64,000 nt of DNA from Molanna angustata (Eukaryota; Arthropoda; Insecta; Trichoptera; Molannidae): the NCBI GenBank assembly GCA_963576475.1, contig OY754970.1, positions 34,846,619 through 34,910,618 of the forward strand, read 5' to 3'. The notes under the pieces are model-generated. The model worked only from the letters and a program-made list of their open reading frames with translations, was not told where the DNA came from and did no database searches. The number at the start of each line of letters is the position of its first letter. Within the stretch, counting starts at the first letter, position 1. The translations under genes and the position numbers were made by a program. Positions 33,071-43,988 of this stretch are shown one piece after another.

Positions 33071-34145
33071 GCAATCAAAAAAATCTTCCACATTAGGTCA
33101 GGAAAAATTCACTTGTAAGAAAGTGTCAATAGGTTCCTACCAATTAAAAAATTAAATTCCTACTTACTAACTTCAAAAATGGCACTTAACCACAAACAAA
33201 TCCTTCTCAAAATGCGTGAAAATGTTAACGTGAGAAATCGTTTTTGGGACAATATAAATAATATGATTTCATTGACATTTTTCAAATAGAATTTTTAGTT
33301 GTTATAGCTATCGGAAAGCAACTTGACTCAGTCACGGGGGTACGCAGAGCGCATATTTTTGTCATTTTGTTTGGTTGGTATATGTGAAAATTGCCCCCCT
33401 CCACGGCAAAGAGGCACAAGAAGTTCGACGGAAACTATATCGATAAACAAATTTGGGTTTTTAATTTGGTTGGTTTGATCACGTGTTTGCGCATACCGCT
33501 CCCATCTTCTACTAACATTTGAGGTTTTTTTTTAATCTCGAAATTACTGACTCAGGAAATAAATATTTATTCGGTGCTTCAGCATCTAAGTAAAAAAATC
33601 ATACGTTTATGGTATGCGTTCATTTCATATAATCACTGTGCCATATACTGTGTTACAGTACAGTCGTGTCGACACATTTATCATCATGGAAATATTTTTT
33701 AATGTGTTTACAAACAATTCGATATTTTTTTACGTATCGACTGTAATTCATATAAACAGATACAAAGCTTAGTTATTAGATCTACCTAGATAGTTAATTT
33801 TATATGAAGAACCTACATATCTCTACCTAAAACTAACGGACGAATTCATCATTATGTACAAACTCAACAGCTTTGCCATCAATCTTGTCATTTGATTGGC
33901 CAATAAAAATAACATGGCGGCGTGTTTTCGTCTCTTCTCCAGGAAACATTTATTTTTATTGATTTATAAGTTAATATTGAAATTTAAATATAGGTATGAT
34001 AATTGAAAGGGTCAGAAAAAATGGCATAACGAAATAACTAAATGAGATATAACAGGATGTGAAAGAAAGGATGCAAGCCAAACTAACCGAGGATAAAACA
34101 ATATTAGTCTTCTGTGCATTTTTTATATAAAAAATATTATTGTTA
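33071..34145. other. AT-rich interval, nothing recognised
   Basis: A somewhat GC-richer patch lies at 33320-33430 (CACGGGGGTACGCAGAGCGC), with no frame or repeat partner. Confidence 0.4.
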
Positions 34146-34171
34146 TACATATATTTTTTTCTTGATAAAAA

Positions 34172-34206
34172 CGACAGTTTCGGCTGACTAGACCTTCATC
34201 AAATGG
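34172..34206 (-). ncRNA. Hammerhead-like motif, degenerate
   Basis: The minus strand gives TTGATGA (C-to-T at the first core position) at 34202-34196, then AGGTCTAGTCAGCC with a weak three-pair helix II, then GAAACTGTC ending at 34173. The order and spacing follow a short-helix-III hammerhead of the Penelope type. Helix I is not supported. It is probably a decayed copy. Confidence 0.4.
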
Positions 34207-35465
34207 TTTTTGATCAATTTTCGTTTGATTTAAAATACCTACAAAAATTGTTTGGTAAAGAAGTTACCCAATTATTTTTTTTTCTGTAAGCCAATGGGTC
34301 AAGTCGGTAGCTAAAACACAGACAATAAATACACATTGTTTATTATTTTTGTATCAATATGTTGTAATATCATTAGGTAGGTTCAGTGTTCACCTGCCGT
34401 CAGGTATTTATCCTATTACCATCTGAGGTCATTCATTACAAATATACAACTCACACACGCCTGCTCTATTAACACGCGAACTTCACAAGGGGCCAACTCA
34501 CCCCTTCAGTCCCGTCCCCCCCTCCACCCCATCACTCGTATTGATAAATTTCAACAAATATTCCGAGTATTCCCAAAACGTCTAAACTAATACAATTCAA
34601 AACATCAAAAAGATGGGGGATAAAAATACAAAGTAAGAATGATATATAATAAATATATATATTAATCATCGACATTCCAGAAAAGACCGCTATAAAATGA
34701 ATGATTTAAATCGATACATAGAAAAGAGCTTATATTTTTTAACAGATTTTTAATTATCTCAATAGATACGAAGTTGGAATATTTACTGTAGGAGAACCGG
34801 GAAATCAAGGCACCTACAGGGCTTACGACCTGTCATCGGCTGGTTTACGTGATCACTTTATGCGCTTGCGCAACGTTTACCAATTATGTCTTTTTAATGA
34901 GATCCCTATCAATTCAATTTTGAAAGTTCTATATAGGTATATTGTAATACTGAAATTCTTTTCGCTTGAAAATAAGGAATTTTTACTGCAGCCATCTATG
35001 TGTGAAATTATGAACAACATTCTTATTATTTTTTTATTTATTTTTGTTGTAACGCCATCTATTGAGAGAATTGGTTTTTTGTAAATAATGAGAGCAACAA
35101 TTCTTATACCTGAGGTGACAAATGCATTTTTCGCATAGAAGTCACCCCTGAATTGCGCCAGACTTATAAGGTCATTTTTGTCTTATTTACCTACTTGTAC
35201 CAATGTGTAAGTAATCGAATATTTTTTATTATTGCATATGCGCTTCTATTTTAGCTTCTATTTTATTTACAAAGAAGTATATACCACATAAAACGAATAT
35301 TTCTCGCATTCAGAGCTATGCATTATTTAATTGCTATAAGCACATATTTTTAGATACACTTTCATTTGACATATTATATGTTATTACAGTTTTATTTTCG
35401 TTGGGAAAACTCTTCCAAACAATAACCCCTAAACATACCTTAACAATATATTAAAAAAGTATATA
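34207..35465. other. AT-rich interval, nothing recognised
   Basis: The 74-residue frame at 34860-35084 shows no motif. A C-rich stretch (CCCGTCCCCCCCTCC, about 34512) is present. Confidence 0.4.
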
Positions 35466-35471
35466 TATTTA

Positions 35472-35672
35472 TTTAACATTGCTTCCCGGGCAACTAACAG
35501 GTACTATATCAAATATTTTAACGAGCACCCAATAACAAGTTGCCACATTCTGAAGACTTGTGATATTTATCGTCTGTATACACAATTAGAAACTGTGACT
35601 CCACCGGGAATCGAACCCAGGGCCCATGGATCAGTAGTCAGATACCCAACCAAATGAGCCACGAAGGCTGAC
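35472..35672 (-). repeat. tRNA-derived SINE (family 1)
   Basis: The minus strand reads CAGCCTTCGTGGCTCATTTG (A box), GGGTTCGATTCCCGG (B box), GTGGAGTCACAGTTTCTAAT, a partly deleted body (the CTGGATC word is missing), AATGTGGCAACTTGTTATTG and CCTGTTAGTTGCCCGGGAAG, then an AT tail. Confidence 0.85.
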
Positions 35673-36125
35673 ATCTCGCAAATTCTTACCTCAAGTGCGG
35701 ATAATAAATAATTACTAATTTTAAATTAAAATTAGTGATAACCAGCTCTGTTTGTATATATTTTTCTTACAGTTTTATATAAATTTAAATAATCGTCAAT
35801 TTAAATGAGTCGAAATTAAATAATTTTTTTGTGAAATTTTAAATCAAACAGATATCTATAAAAAATCAGTCAACACAACCCTAAGATTAATTATTGATGA
35901 GCTTTGATATTATATTTTAGTTCATTGCCTATCTGAAAGTTATGGTGTTTTTCATTGATCGTGTACAATGTATTTTTTATACAACCAAACATTACAATAG
36001 TTATTAAATAATAGTAATAAATATGTATTACGTATTTATAAGAGTTATTGAAAACAATTCCGATACTTCTGATTCAATTCATTAATATTTACTATGCTGT
36101 TTATAAAAAGAAAAAGAAAATAATA
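35673..36125. other. AT-rich interval, nothing recognised
   Basis: Local ATTTTAAATTAAAATTAG palindromic words occur. No gene is seen. Confidence 0.4.
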
Positions 36126-36129
36126 ATAT

Positions 36130-36640
36130 TCTATGGAGTTGCGTAACGCCACTTTGATCGGAACTACCCCCGATCGTTTAAGGGCGCCGCGACGTCGACG
36201 CCAATATATGTACACTCATAATACAGGTCACATGTCAGTCACTCGTCACCTAAACTGCCTCCCGAACATAGACAGACACTGACAAAACACGAGTAGTAAA
36301 GTGAACGGCGTCAAAAAGTTTGCGAGATTTGTTGGACTAAATTAGGCGCTTTGTGAAGAATATGTCCCTTTTTGGTTAAATGTCAGTCACTCGTCACCCA
36401 AACCGTCCGCAAAAATTACAAAAACAACGGTAGCAGGACGAACAATTATCAAAAGGGTCAGAGGATTTGTTGGTGACACAAGAGGTTCTTTGCAGTCGTT
36501 GGGTCAATTTTTGTTTGTTGTCGTCGGATTTGAGAACTGAGGGGTTGGAGTTTTCGCTTAGTCACAGGGGGTTGGGGGGTTGTGTACACATGTATTGTGT
36601 AATGTAAAGGAAGGAACAGTGGGTAAAAAGGGGTAAAATG
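36130..36640 (+). promoter_or_regulatory. CpG-richer segment, possible promoter or first exon
   Basis: TATATG at 36205 lies 32 bp before the A of an initiator match TCAGTC (A at 36237). Upstream are GTTGCGTAACGCC (C/EBP-like TTGCGTAA), AGGGCGCCGCGACGTCGACG (containing GACGTC, a CRE-like palindrome) and GATCGG...CCGATC. The initiator segment is partly duplicated at 36379-36400 (ATGTCAGTCACTCGTCACC in both). CpG density is clearly above the surrounding DNA. This suggests the start of a transcript whose coding exons lie outside the window or whose product is non-coding. No coding exon can be demonstrated. Confidence 0.35.
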
Positions 36641-38020
36641 TTTTCGTGGGTAATTAACGCTGTCAACTCTGGTGGTTCATAATTGATGAATAATGATATT
36701 AACACGGATCACTTCATTTGAATATCATTTTTGAAAAATATGTCGAGGTAATGTCGTTAAACTCAAGTTCTTTCATAGCATATAAATTATATGGGAAATT
36801 TCACAAGGAAAAAACACATGTTTTTAAAAACGATTGTGCGGCATTAAAGTCAATTTTATTTTACTTAATATCCTAAACGGGTATTTTGTGGAGAGAGTTT
36901 TTTTATCGAACGGATATTTTATTTACGGCATAAATTCAAATTTGTGTCATTCAACTGTACTAACTATGGGTTTTTATTGTAATTTTAATACTTTTTAAGT
37001 TACAAACTACTTGATGAATTTGTATGTATTTATGTTAAGCACGCTTCAAGGTGATAAATTGTTTTTCATAGACATAGCAGCACATAACTTTTCTGTGATT
37101 TCATCTGTTTTAAGTGATTACATATTTATTGTAAATGTGAATAATATTTTCAATAAAAAAATAACATAAAATATGCAATTAACTTTTTTCGTCTTGGTTT
37201 TATTTTCATTAAGATGATAAGTAATAATGAGAATATGACAACACATTATTTTATGATTTCATTTTGTTTTTATATAAGAATTTTTAATGATATATAGTAA
37301 AGTGAAATTAGTAAACAATTGTGTAATTCTAGTTGTAAAATGATTATAAAATTGGATCATATAAATTACCCCATTTTCGTCAATAATCTCTGCTCAAATG
37401 AAATAGTAAATTATGTAATTTGAAAAAGATTTTCAAAAAATAGCTTATATTCATTTTTTCTGAAACTCCGTTCATTATTTATAATCTGAAAGACCAAATA
37501 ATTCATGGTGTCACCGGGAATACCACTTCGGTTAGGATAGATCTTTGTGTAAAAATGTCATGCATTTTTTATTTTCATAATAATACACGGCATATATCTG
37601 GAAAATAATTTATTTTCAACATTGTCTGCATCTCAATATTATGACAAATCGATGTTCAACTGTGGTGCGGGTTTCTTTCCCAATAACTTAAGTTAAGTTG
37701 GGAGGGGTGAGGGGACCAGACGAGTTCGGGGGTGGCAAATAAAGAGACGGGGGTGTGAGATCTCGTGATGTGACATTGTCTGTCTGATGTGACATATGAC
37801 ATGTGATATGAGATGTCACACAAACACTACTCAAACCGAATTCATATTATTATTTCTTTGTCAACTGAATTATGGCATAGCCCATAACCTTTATGGGGGA
37901 CCTATATAATTTATCTGGTACCTTAGTATAGTTTTCAATAATATTACATATGTTATGTTATATTAAACTACCATGTACCTACCATCCGCAGTACAATGAA
38001 ATTAGCCACTTTTTAAACAA
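36641..38020. other. AT-rich interval, nothing recognised
   Basis: No open frame, repeat or RNA-like feature could be supported. Confidence 0.45.
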
Positions 38021-38026
38021 TTATAG

Positions 38027-38590
38027 ACAGTATAAGATGTACCTATTAAATACAAAGACAGTATAAGATGTATAAGACAGTATAAGATGTACCTATTAAA
38101 TACAAAGACAGTATAAGATGTACCTATTAAATACAAAGACAGTATAAGATGTATAAGATAGTATAAGATGTACCTATTAAATACAAAGACAGTATAAGAT
38201 GTACCTATTAAATACAAAGACAGTATAAGGTGTATAAGACAGTATAAGATGTACCTATTAAATACAAAGACAGTATAAGATGTACCTATTAAATACAAAG
38301 ACAGTATAAGATGTATAAGACAGTATAAGATGTACCTATTAAATACAAAGACAGTATAAGATGTATAAGACAGTATAAGATGAACCTATTAAATACAAAG
38401 ACAGTATAAGATGTATAAGACAGTATAAGATGTACCTATTAAATACAAAGACAGTATAAGATGTATAAGACAGTATAAGATGTACCTATTAAATACAAAG
38501 ACAGTATAAGATGTATAAGACAGTATAAGATGTACCTATTAAATACAAAGACAGTATAAGATGTATAAGACAGTATAAGATGTATATAGA
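38027..38590. repeat. Minisatellite with 50-bp compound unit
   Basis: The core AGACAGTATAAGATGTA is followed alternately by TA (19-bp subunit) or CCTATTAAATACAA (31-bp subunit). The regular order in the second half gives a 50-bp higher-order unit. There are about 22 core copies in total. The first half has irregular orders and rare variants (AAGGTG, GATAG, GATGAACC). A 98-residue minus-strand frame here is only the repeat in translation. Confidence 0.95.
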
Positions 38591-40085
38591 TAAAGAAAAA
38601 TAATAATAGACTTATGAAATAAACAGATTGATTTAATAACGTGATAAATATTTCAACAATTTTGAGTGCACTTGATATTAGATGGATTATAATGAAATTT
38701 CAGTATACGAACAAACTAACATACGAACTTGATAAAACATCATTAATTTCAAAATATTTGGATTCCCTATTGAGAATAGTGTATGGTGAATTTCATCCGT
38801 GTTGATCAAACAAGATTTATGTATTACTTAACGGTGTCGTATCATTACAGTTGATTTTTAGAAATCATCAATTTCTACACCAATTGCTCAACGGGTATCA
38901 AGTGGAGAATGTACACTTCTTTAAGTTTCGTCGTGATATTTTTGGACGTGGCGTTGGTATTCTTTTATATATCCTATCTACAATCTACAGCACAAACTGT
39001 AATTTCGATAGAATTTATATTGATATCATGATAGATATTATTTAAGTAAATTTCAAAGACTTAGAGATGATTAGTTTTCCATAGATATCCGTTGATTTCT
39101 TCTCTATGATTTCATCTGTCAAAACAATGATCTTCTCTATGATTTAAAATGATCGTTAGGACGGTAATATTGTCTGGTATAACTATAATTATGTAAATAA
39201 ATAATAATAGTTTACGTGTACTCGCGTTCAAAATCTCTAGTATTTAATAGCAAGTAAATAATGCGAACTGCGTAATCGGTCTTGGGAAGAAGTTTCTTTT
39301 ATTATATACAATATTTGACAAGTGTGATCAATAATGGCGAGGAATTGAAATATTCGTATTAATTTGTGGCGCTATTATTTCGAGCAAAGATAAACGCGAA
39401 ATCGAGTCATCTAATGGTCAAGCGCCTCTGTGATCATCGATCACACCACTTCATCAGAGGTAATTTTATTTACACACTGCCACTGCAGAGAAAATAGAAA
39501 ACGTATCTACAGATGAAAGAACCATGTTGAACGATGAGTGATTTAAGTCATATGTGTTACATTTCACTGATCAATCTTGAATATTATTTGATCGACTTAT
39601 TTGATGATAGAATGAAACACATAAGTTTCAAAATATTGATTTGAGTCATTGATAGGTACAGAGATTAGTTTTTTATACTTCTTAAAAAATATTAATACTT
39701 TGTTTTTCCGTTATTTTAAACCATTTTTACAATAATATTCAGTTGACCTTTTGTAATTTCTAACTAAAATAAAAAAAAAATCATGTTGATTTTTTTAAAT
39801 AAATGAAATGAATCTACATAGTTAGCATTGTGTTGATTTGTAAATAATTTGAATCAAAACATTTTACATTGTTTAGATTTTACTGTGTAAAATTCTATCG
39901 TTGTAAATTTACGTATACTTATTAGTTGATTCAACTGTTTTTATTAGTTGTTTTTTTCTTCTTTTCGATTTTCATAATTTTAATTGTTCTGTTTGTGAGT
40001 TGCTTCATTTTCACTGTAAAATGGTTTAATTTTTATGTTTTGTATACACGTTATTGATGGTTGAATAAATATTTGATTGCAGGGT
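38591..40085. other. AT-rich interval, nothing recognised
   Basis: TCTTCTCTATGATTT occurs twice within 40 bp at about 39.10-39.14 kb. No gene is seen. Confidence 0.4.
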
Positions 40086-40089
40086 ATGA

Positions 40090-40131
40090 GAAGAGTTTAG
40101 CGTTGGCCACAACCCACTCGTTTTACCATAG
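40090..40131 (+). repeat. Solo unit related to the giant foldback's outer repeat
   Basis: AGAAGAGTTTAGCGTTGGCC followed by ACAACCCACTCGTTTTA. Nearly identical words lie at 14.79 kb, with relatives in the 46-52 kb foldback. Confidence 0.55.
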
Positions 40132-40710
40132 ACTGGGTCCAATGATTTTTTTAAACTTAAAAAAATAATGAATCACAGTCAAATTTTGAGCGATCGCTAG
40201 AAAAAAATTAATCTTTGTTCTTATATAAATTGAATCGATACTGACCATAACTTCTTATCAGGGTACTTATAGGTAGATATATGAAGTTTCTGTGAGGTCC
40301 TGAGAATGCAACCTGCGATTGTAATCTTTGAAGTTGCAATGTAAATGTTTTGATAAAATACATTCCATATACATAGCACATATAATATTTATAATGTAGG
40401 TGTTTTGACGTTATTGATGGTCAACTTCAATAATAATCCAGACCCACAGTTTGTTGTACAATCACAATGATAATAATTAACATTCCTACCGGTTCTGCTA
40501 AAATAAAATTTGATGGCCGTTTTAACTTACGCGTTGCATTCGAGTTCGCATTATGCTTTCGATAATTTCTGTGCGTCTGATATATTATTATGAATACCAC
40601 TTTGGGACTCCTCGCCATCGAAAGTTGATCGCCAGAAAATTAATATTCTACTCTAGATTTATCGATTCATGACCGAAAAATGAACAATACCTGGACCCGA
40701 ACAGTCCAAA
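40132..40710. other. Unassigned
   Basis: The minus-strand 63-residue frame (40427-40618) has no motif. Confidence 0.4.
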
Positions 40711-40772
40711 TATTTAATATTGCTTCTCGGGCAACTAGCAGATACTATGTCAAATATTAATTTAACATGCAC
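40711..40772 (-). repeat. SINE family 1, 3' end only
   Basis: TTGCTTCTCGGGCAACTAGC followed by AGATACTATG is the family-1 end on the minus strand. The tRNA head is missing. Confidence 0.7.
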
Positions 40773-40779
40773 ATGAGGG

Positions 40780-40910
40780 TGTTTTTTAGTGCAGATTATA
40801 TATCTATTTGTAGCTTCTTTTACATATAATTTGTACACTGGCGGGCTTACGTCTAATGATCTATTAGTATTACGGTGAGATTGTGTACCTACTTACGAGA
40901 GTTTCGTTAT
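40780..40910 (-). repeat. Repeat R fragment interrupted by a LINE/SINE tail
   Basis: TTTTTTAGTGCAGATTAT at 40785 and TATTAGTATTACGGTGAGAT at 40863 correspond to adjacent parts of repeat R (TTTATTGCAGATTATCAACT, AGTATTATGCTGAGATTG). Between them sits ACTGGCGGGCTTACGTCTAA, a decayed hairpin tail. Confidence 0.5.
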
Positions 40911-41067
40911 ATTGTTTTTTTTTTGTTTTTTTTTGTATGTGTATTGCACAGTTAATAAAGTCAATAAAGTACTCCGTCCTGAATAATTATTGAATTATTT
41001 AAAATGAGTTTAGTTTACAAAATTACACAGTGAGTCCTGACTGTAGTGTCTTCTGAAACATCAATAA

Positions 41068-41720
41068 CAATACATATTCGAAGCTAAGGTGAAACTCGCC
41101 TCCAAAAAATTGAGCGTACTATATAGAGCGCGTAGATATTTTACTAAGACCCAGATCTGTATACTCTACAAAGCACAAATACGTCCAATTATTGAATATG
41201 GTAGTCACCTCTGGAGTGGTGCCCCCCAATACCTACTGAATACCCTCGACGCTGTCCAAAGGCGTGCTATACGTCTGATTGATGATCCATCACTGACTGA
41301 TGGATTGCAATCACTAGAACACAGACGCAAAGTCGGTATTTTTAGTTTATTCTATAGATACTACCACGGGAATCGCTCAGAAGAAATTGCATCTTTGGTC
41401 CCTCCTCCACCCACTCGCAACAGAGTCACTCGCTTTACTCAATCACAACACCTATTCACAGTAAACCTTCAACATATACGAACCAGTCGCTTCTCGAATT
41501 CCTTTATTAATACAGCAGCCCGAATGTGGAACGATCTTCCGAATTATGTGTTTCCACCCGGGTCTTTTTAAAATCCGAATTAATGAACTCTTTTCTAGAT
41601 TGTAAACCCCTCCCAAAGCTACGTAGTGTGCTTCTTCGGAAGAGTAAAATGGACCCAATTCCTAATAGCTGGTGTCCCTTACGTAGATATGTTAAAAAAT
41701 ACACATCAACAAACTGTATC
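41068..41720 (+). pseudogene. Jockey-like LINE reverse transcriptase C-terminal domain
   Basis: A continuous frame of about 165 codons encodes KLASKKLSVLYRARRYFTKT, IRPIIEYGSHLWSGAPQYLL, LDAVQRRAIRLIDDPSLTDG, LQSLEHRRKVGIFSLFYRYY and SFINTAARMWNDLPNYVFPP. This is the thumb-to-C-terminus part of jockey/CR1-type non-LTR reverse transcriptases. One extra T in the TTTTTAAAA run at about 41567 shifts the frame; after it FKIRINELFSRL and a stop (41611-41613) follow, as expected for the family. It is preceded by a stop at 41065, so it is 5'-truncated. Apart from the one-base shift the sequence is well kept, so the insertion is fairly recent. The frames at 41452-41723 on both strands are shadows or 3' UTR. 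Confidence 0.85.
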
Positions 41721-41724
41721 TAAT

Positions 41725-42325
41725 GCGTTTTGATACGAATCCATCTAATTTACTTGTCGCGGTGAAAATAAATTTTTGTGGCGGTGAGATTTTGTCCGTC
41801 GACATTCCCGAAATTGGCATAATGGACGAAATTGGCCTGTTATAGAGGAACGTATAATAAATACGGGACAGTAATGTCTATACATCAATCTCATTGGTTC
41901 GGTAGCCGTGCTGCGCTATATTGTGTGTTTGTGTGCTAAACGACTCCATAACGACATCTCAACTCTTTCCTTGGCACGAATCCAACCGTTGACCTTTTGT
42001 CTCGCTCTCCGATGACTGCTTACGTATGAAATTTATAATTACAATAATAATTTGACGTGAAACGTGCCAGTGGAGTGTGACGGACATGTTGTTTTGCTAC
42101 ATTTTATGCCATTATTATCCCGAACGTCAAAGTATACTTCGATTACCTGCAGTGGGATTAATCCGCTGTCGGTTCTTGGGGTCATTTCCAATAACAAGAT
42201 ATGGATACACTAGCTTTGATATCCGCCATATAATAAACGAATCAAATAATATGACTAAGATATTATACATACCTGTCACTCTCCACTACTTTATATGAAA
42301 TACGATTTTGTTTTTTTTTTTTTTT
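41725..42325. other. Unassigned
   Basis: A 73-residue frame (42077-42298) has no recognisable motif. GAAATTGGC repeats twice at 41.81-41.84 kb. Confidence 0.4.
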
Positions 42326-42334
42326 TGACAAAAA

Positions 42335-42532
42335 TTCGAGTAGCTACCACACAGTAACCGTTCGGTTTTTGTGCGGGCAACCTGGGTTCAATTCCAAGCA
42401 GAGGAGAAATTTATTTTAATTCGTTTCTCATGCAAATATTGCTTCTCTGGGCTGGAAACACTGGTTAGTTGTAAGAAATTGCCATACGGCAATAAACTCG
42501 CCACTTGTGCAGGTTACAAGGAAGTGTTAATT
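42335..42532 (+). repeat. tRNA-derived SINE (family 2), best copy
   Basis: GAGTAGCTACCACACAGTAA contains an A-box-like TAGCTACCACACAG. CTGGGTTCAATTCCAAG is a good B box. After the head come CTTCTCTGGGCTGGAAACAC, TGGTTAGTTGTAAGAAATTG and the hairpin GCCATACGGC, then AATAAACTCGCC. The tail matches the LINE-like hairpin tails in this window, suggesting that SINE 2 borrows a LINE 3' end for mobilisation. Confidence 0.7.
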
Positions 42533-42589
42533 ATTATTATTAATCAGCTACTATTACATAAATAAATAATAGTAATAATAATAAAGACT

Positions 42590-42692
42590 TCTTGGCACCC
42601 TGCGCAAGTGGAGAGTTTATTGCCATATGGAAATTTCTTCCAACTAACAAGTGTTTTCAGCCCAGAGATATTATGATATCCAGCCCAGCATA
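42590..42692 (-). repeat. SINE family 2, 3' portion (inverted relative to neighbour)
   Basis: The minus strand gives GCTGGGCTGG..., CTGAAAACACTTGTTAGTTG, GAAGAAATTTCCATATGGCA and ATAAACTCTCCACTTGCGC, the same order as 42.45-42.53 kb. Together the two copies form a loose inverted pair about 60 bp apart. Confidence 0.7.
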
Positions 42693-42731
42693 TGATATTA
42701 TATTTTTTTATTTATTTATTAAAATTTTATT

Positions 42732-42785
42732 TATAATTCTCGGGCAACTAACAGATACTATGTCAAATAAAGATACCCAATATCA
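42732..42785 (-). repeat. SINE family 1, 3' end only
   Basis: AATTCTCGGGCAACTAACAG followed by ATACTATGTCAAATA is the family-1 3' end on the minus strand. Confidence 0.65.
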
Positions 42786-43000
42786 TCGATTTGTATTTGT
42801 CATAATTCAGATACTTTCGATTTATTTTAAAATGGGGTTAGTTAAATAAATAAAGATTAGAAACCGGGTTCGCGAATTGTACAACGGTGAGAATGAGTAA
42901 AGGACAGACAGAAATAAAAAGACAATTGAAAATTTATCACTTCCTTCAGTAGGATTGCTCATTAGCTGATACAAGTTGAAGGAAAACTAAGGTTTTTTAT

Positions 43001-43440
43001 TTGATTTACTCACTAAAACATTATATCTTAAAATGTTATGTGTGGTCTGTGTTATTATATGGCTATGAGACTAGAACGCTGAAGGCTAACACCATAAACA
43101 GGTTAGATGTTTTTGAGATGTCGTTGCATCGCAGAATGCTCAAAATCCCTTGGACAGATCTGGTTAAGACTCAGAAGTCTTAAGTCGAGCCATACAATAA
43201 AAGTCCGCAAGACCGCATATCTAGGTCACATAATTAGGGCAGAAAAATACCACTTGCTTCAATGAATACTAGAGGGCAAGATTGACGGTCGCCGGGGGAC
43301 TGGAAGGAGACAGATGCCCTGTTTAAGTATTAGGGCTTCATAACTGTGGAGCAGATATTCTGGGCAACACAGGACAGAGGTGATCGCCAACGACGGTGGT
43401 TCCTAACAGGGCACCAGAAGAAGAAAAGTTGCGCACAGCC
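43001..43440 (+). pseudogene. LINE reverse transcriptase C-terminal remnant
   Basis: The first frame reads LKCYVWSVLLYGYETRTLKA, NTINRLDVFEMSLHRRMLKI and PWTDLVKTQKS. This is the conserved post-RT motif of a large insect/vertebrate LINE group (KCY.WS.LLYG.E.WTL......RL.AFEMW..RR.L.I.WTD.V). After a frame change, KVRKTAYLGHIIRAEKYHLL, a stop, ILEGKIDGRRGTGRRQM and a GADILGNTGQR-like end follow, up to an AGAAGAAGAAAAG tract. Order and spacing are complete but several stops and shifts make it inactive. Confidence 0.8.
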
Positions 43441-43717
43441 AATTAGTGTACTTGCGATCTTCAACAGCATTTTGTTGCTGTTAAGATTCCAGCATCATGT
43501 GGAGCAACAAAATGCAAGGTATCTTGTGGAAATAATAGAACTACAAACTACATACTTAATAAAAAATGATTCACTTTAACGACGATGGGTCGAGGATTCT
43601 AAATTCCTGATTTCAAGCCCATTGATTTACTTTTTGAAATATATTTTTCGGGTTTCTGACAAAACATTTATTTATTTATTTTTTTGTATATAATAGGTAT
43701 AAAGAAATATATTGTAT

Positions 43718-43770
43718 GCTTGCGGGCTTATTGCCATCAGGCAATTTCTTCCAACGAAACAGATTACTAA
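43718..43770 (-). repeat. LINE/SINE 3' tail fragment
   Basis: GCGGGCTTATTGCCATCAGG then CAATTTCTTCCAACG has a perfect hairpin (TTGCC/GGCAA) on the minus strand. An AT-rich tail lies at its lower-coordinate side. Confidence 0.7.
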
Positions 43771-43943
43771 GTATGACAAAATTGTGTATGAACAACAACA
43801 AAAGAATAAAAACAAAAAAAAAAAAACCAAAACAAATATAATAGGTACATAACACGAAGATACAATTTAAAAAATAATATGAAAATACAAGGAGAGGAAA
43901 TCGGGATCAGGTGTTCAGGGATAAATATTCCTTTTTTTTTTAC

Positions 43944-43988
43944 ACCAGTTGATAAGAGCCTAATAAGCTGAAACGGTCGTCCTGGATT
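43944..43988 (+). ncRNA. Hammerhead-like motif, degenerate
   Basis: TTGATAA at 43949-43955 (two differences from the core CTGATGA), a helix II of AGC/GCT around CTAATAA (43957-43969), GAAACGGTC at 43970-43978, and a possible helix I of CCAG (43945-43948) with CTGG (43982-43985) across a three-base bulge. The whole order is hammerhead-like but the core substitutions argue against activity now. Confidence 0.35.

Noticed and set aside
38002..38298. 98-residue minus-strand frame with repeating LIGTSYTVFVFNRY
   Set aside because: This is the 50-bp minisatellite in translation.
41089..41571. Host gene of 160 residues
   Set aside because: The motifs (IRPIIEYGSHLW, NSFINTAARMWNDLP) are those of a jockey-like reverse transcriptase. 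The frame is truncated at its 5' end and frameshifted near its 3' end.
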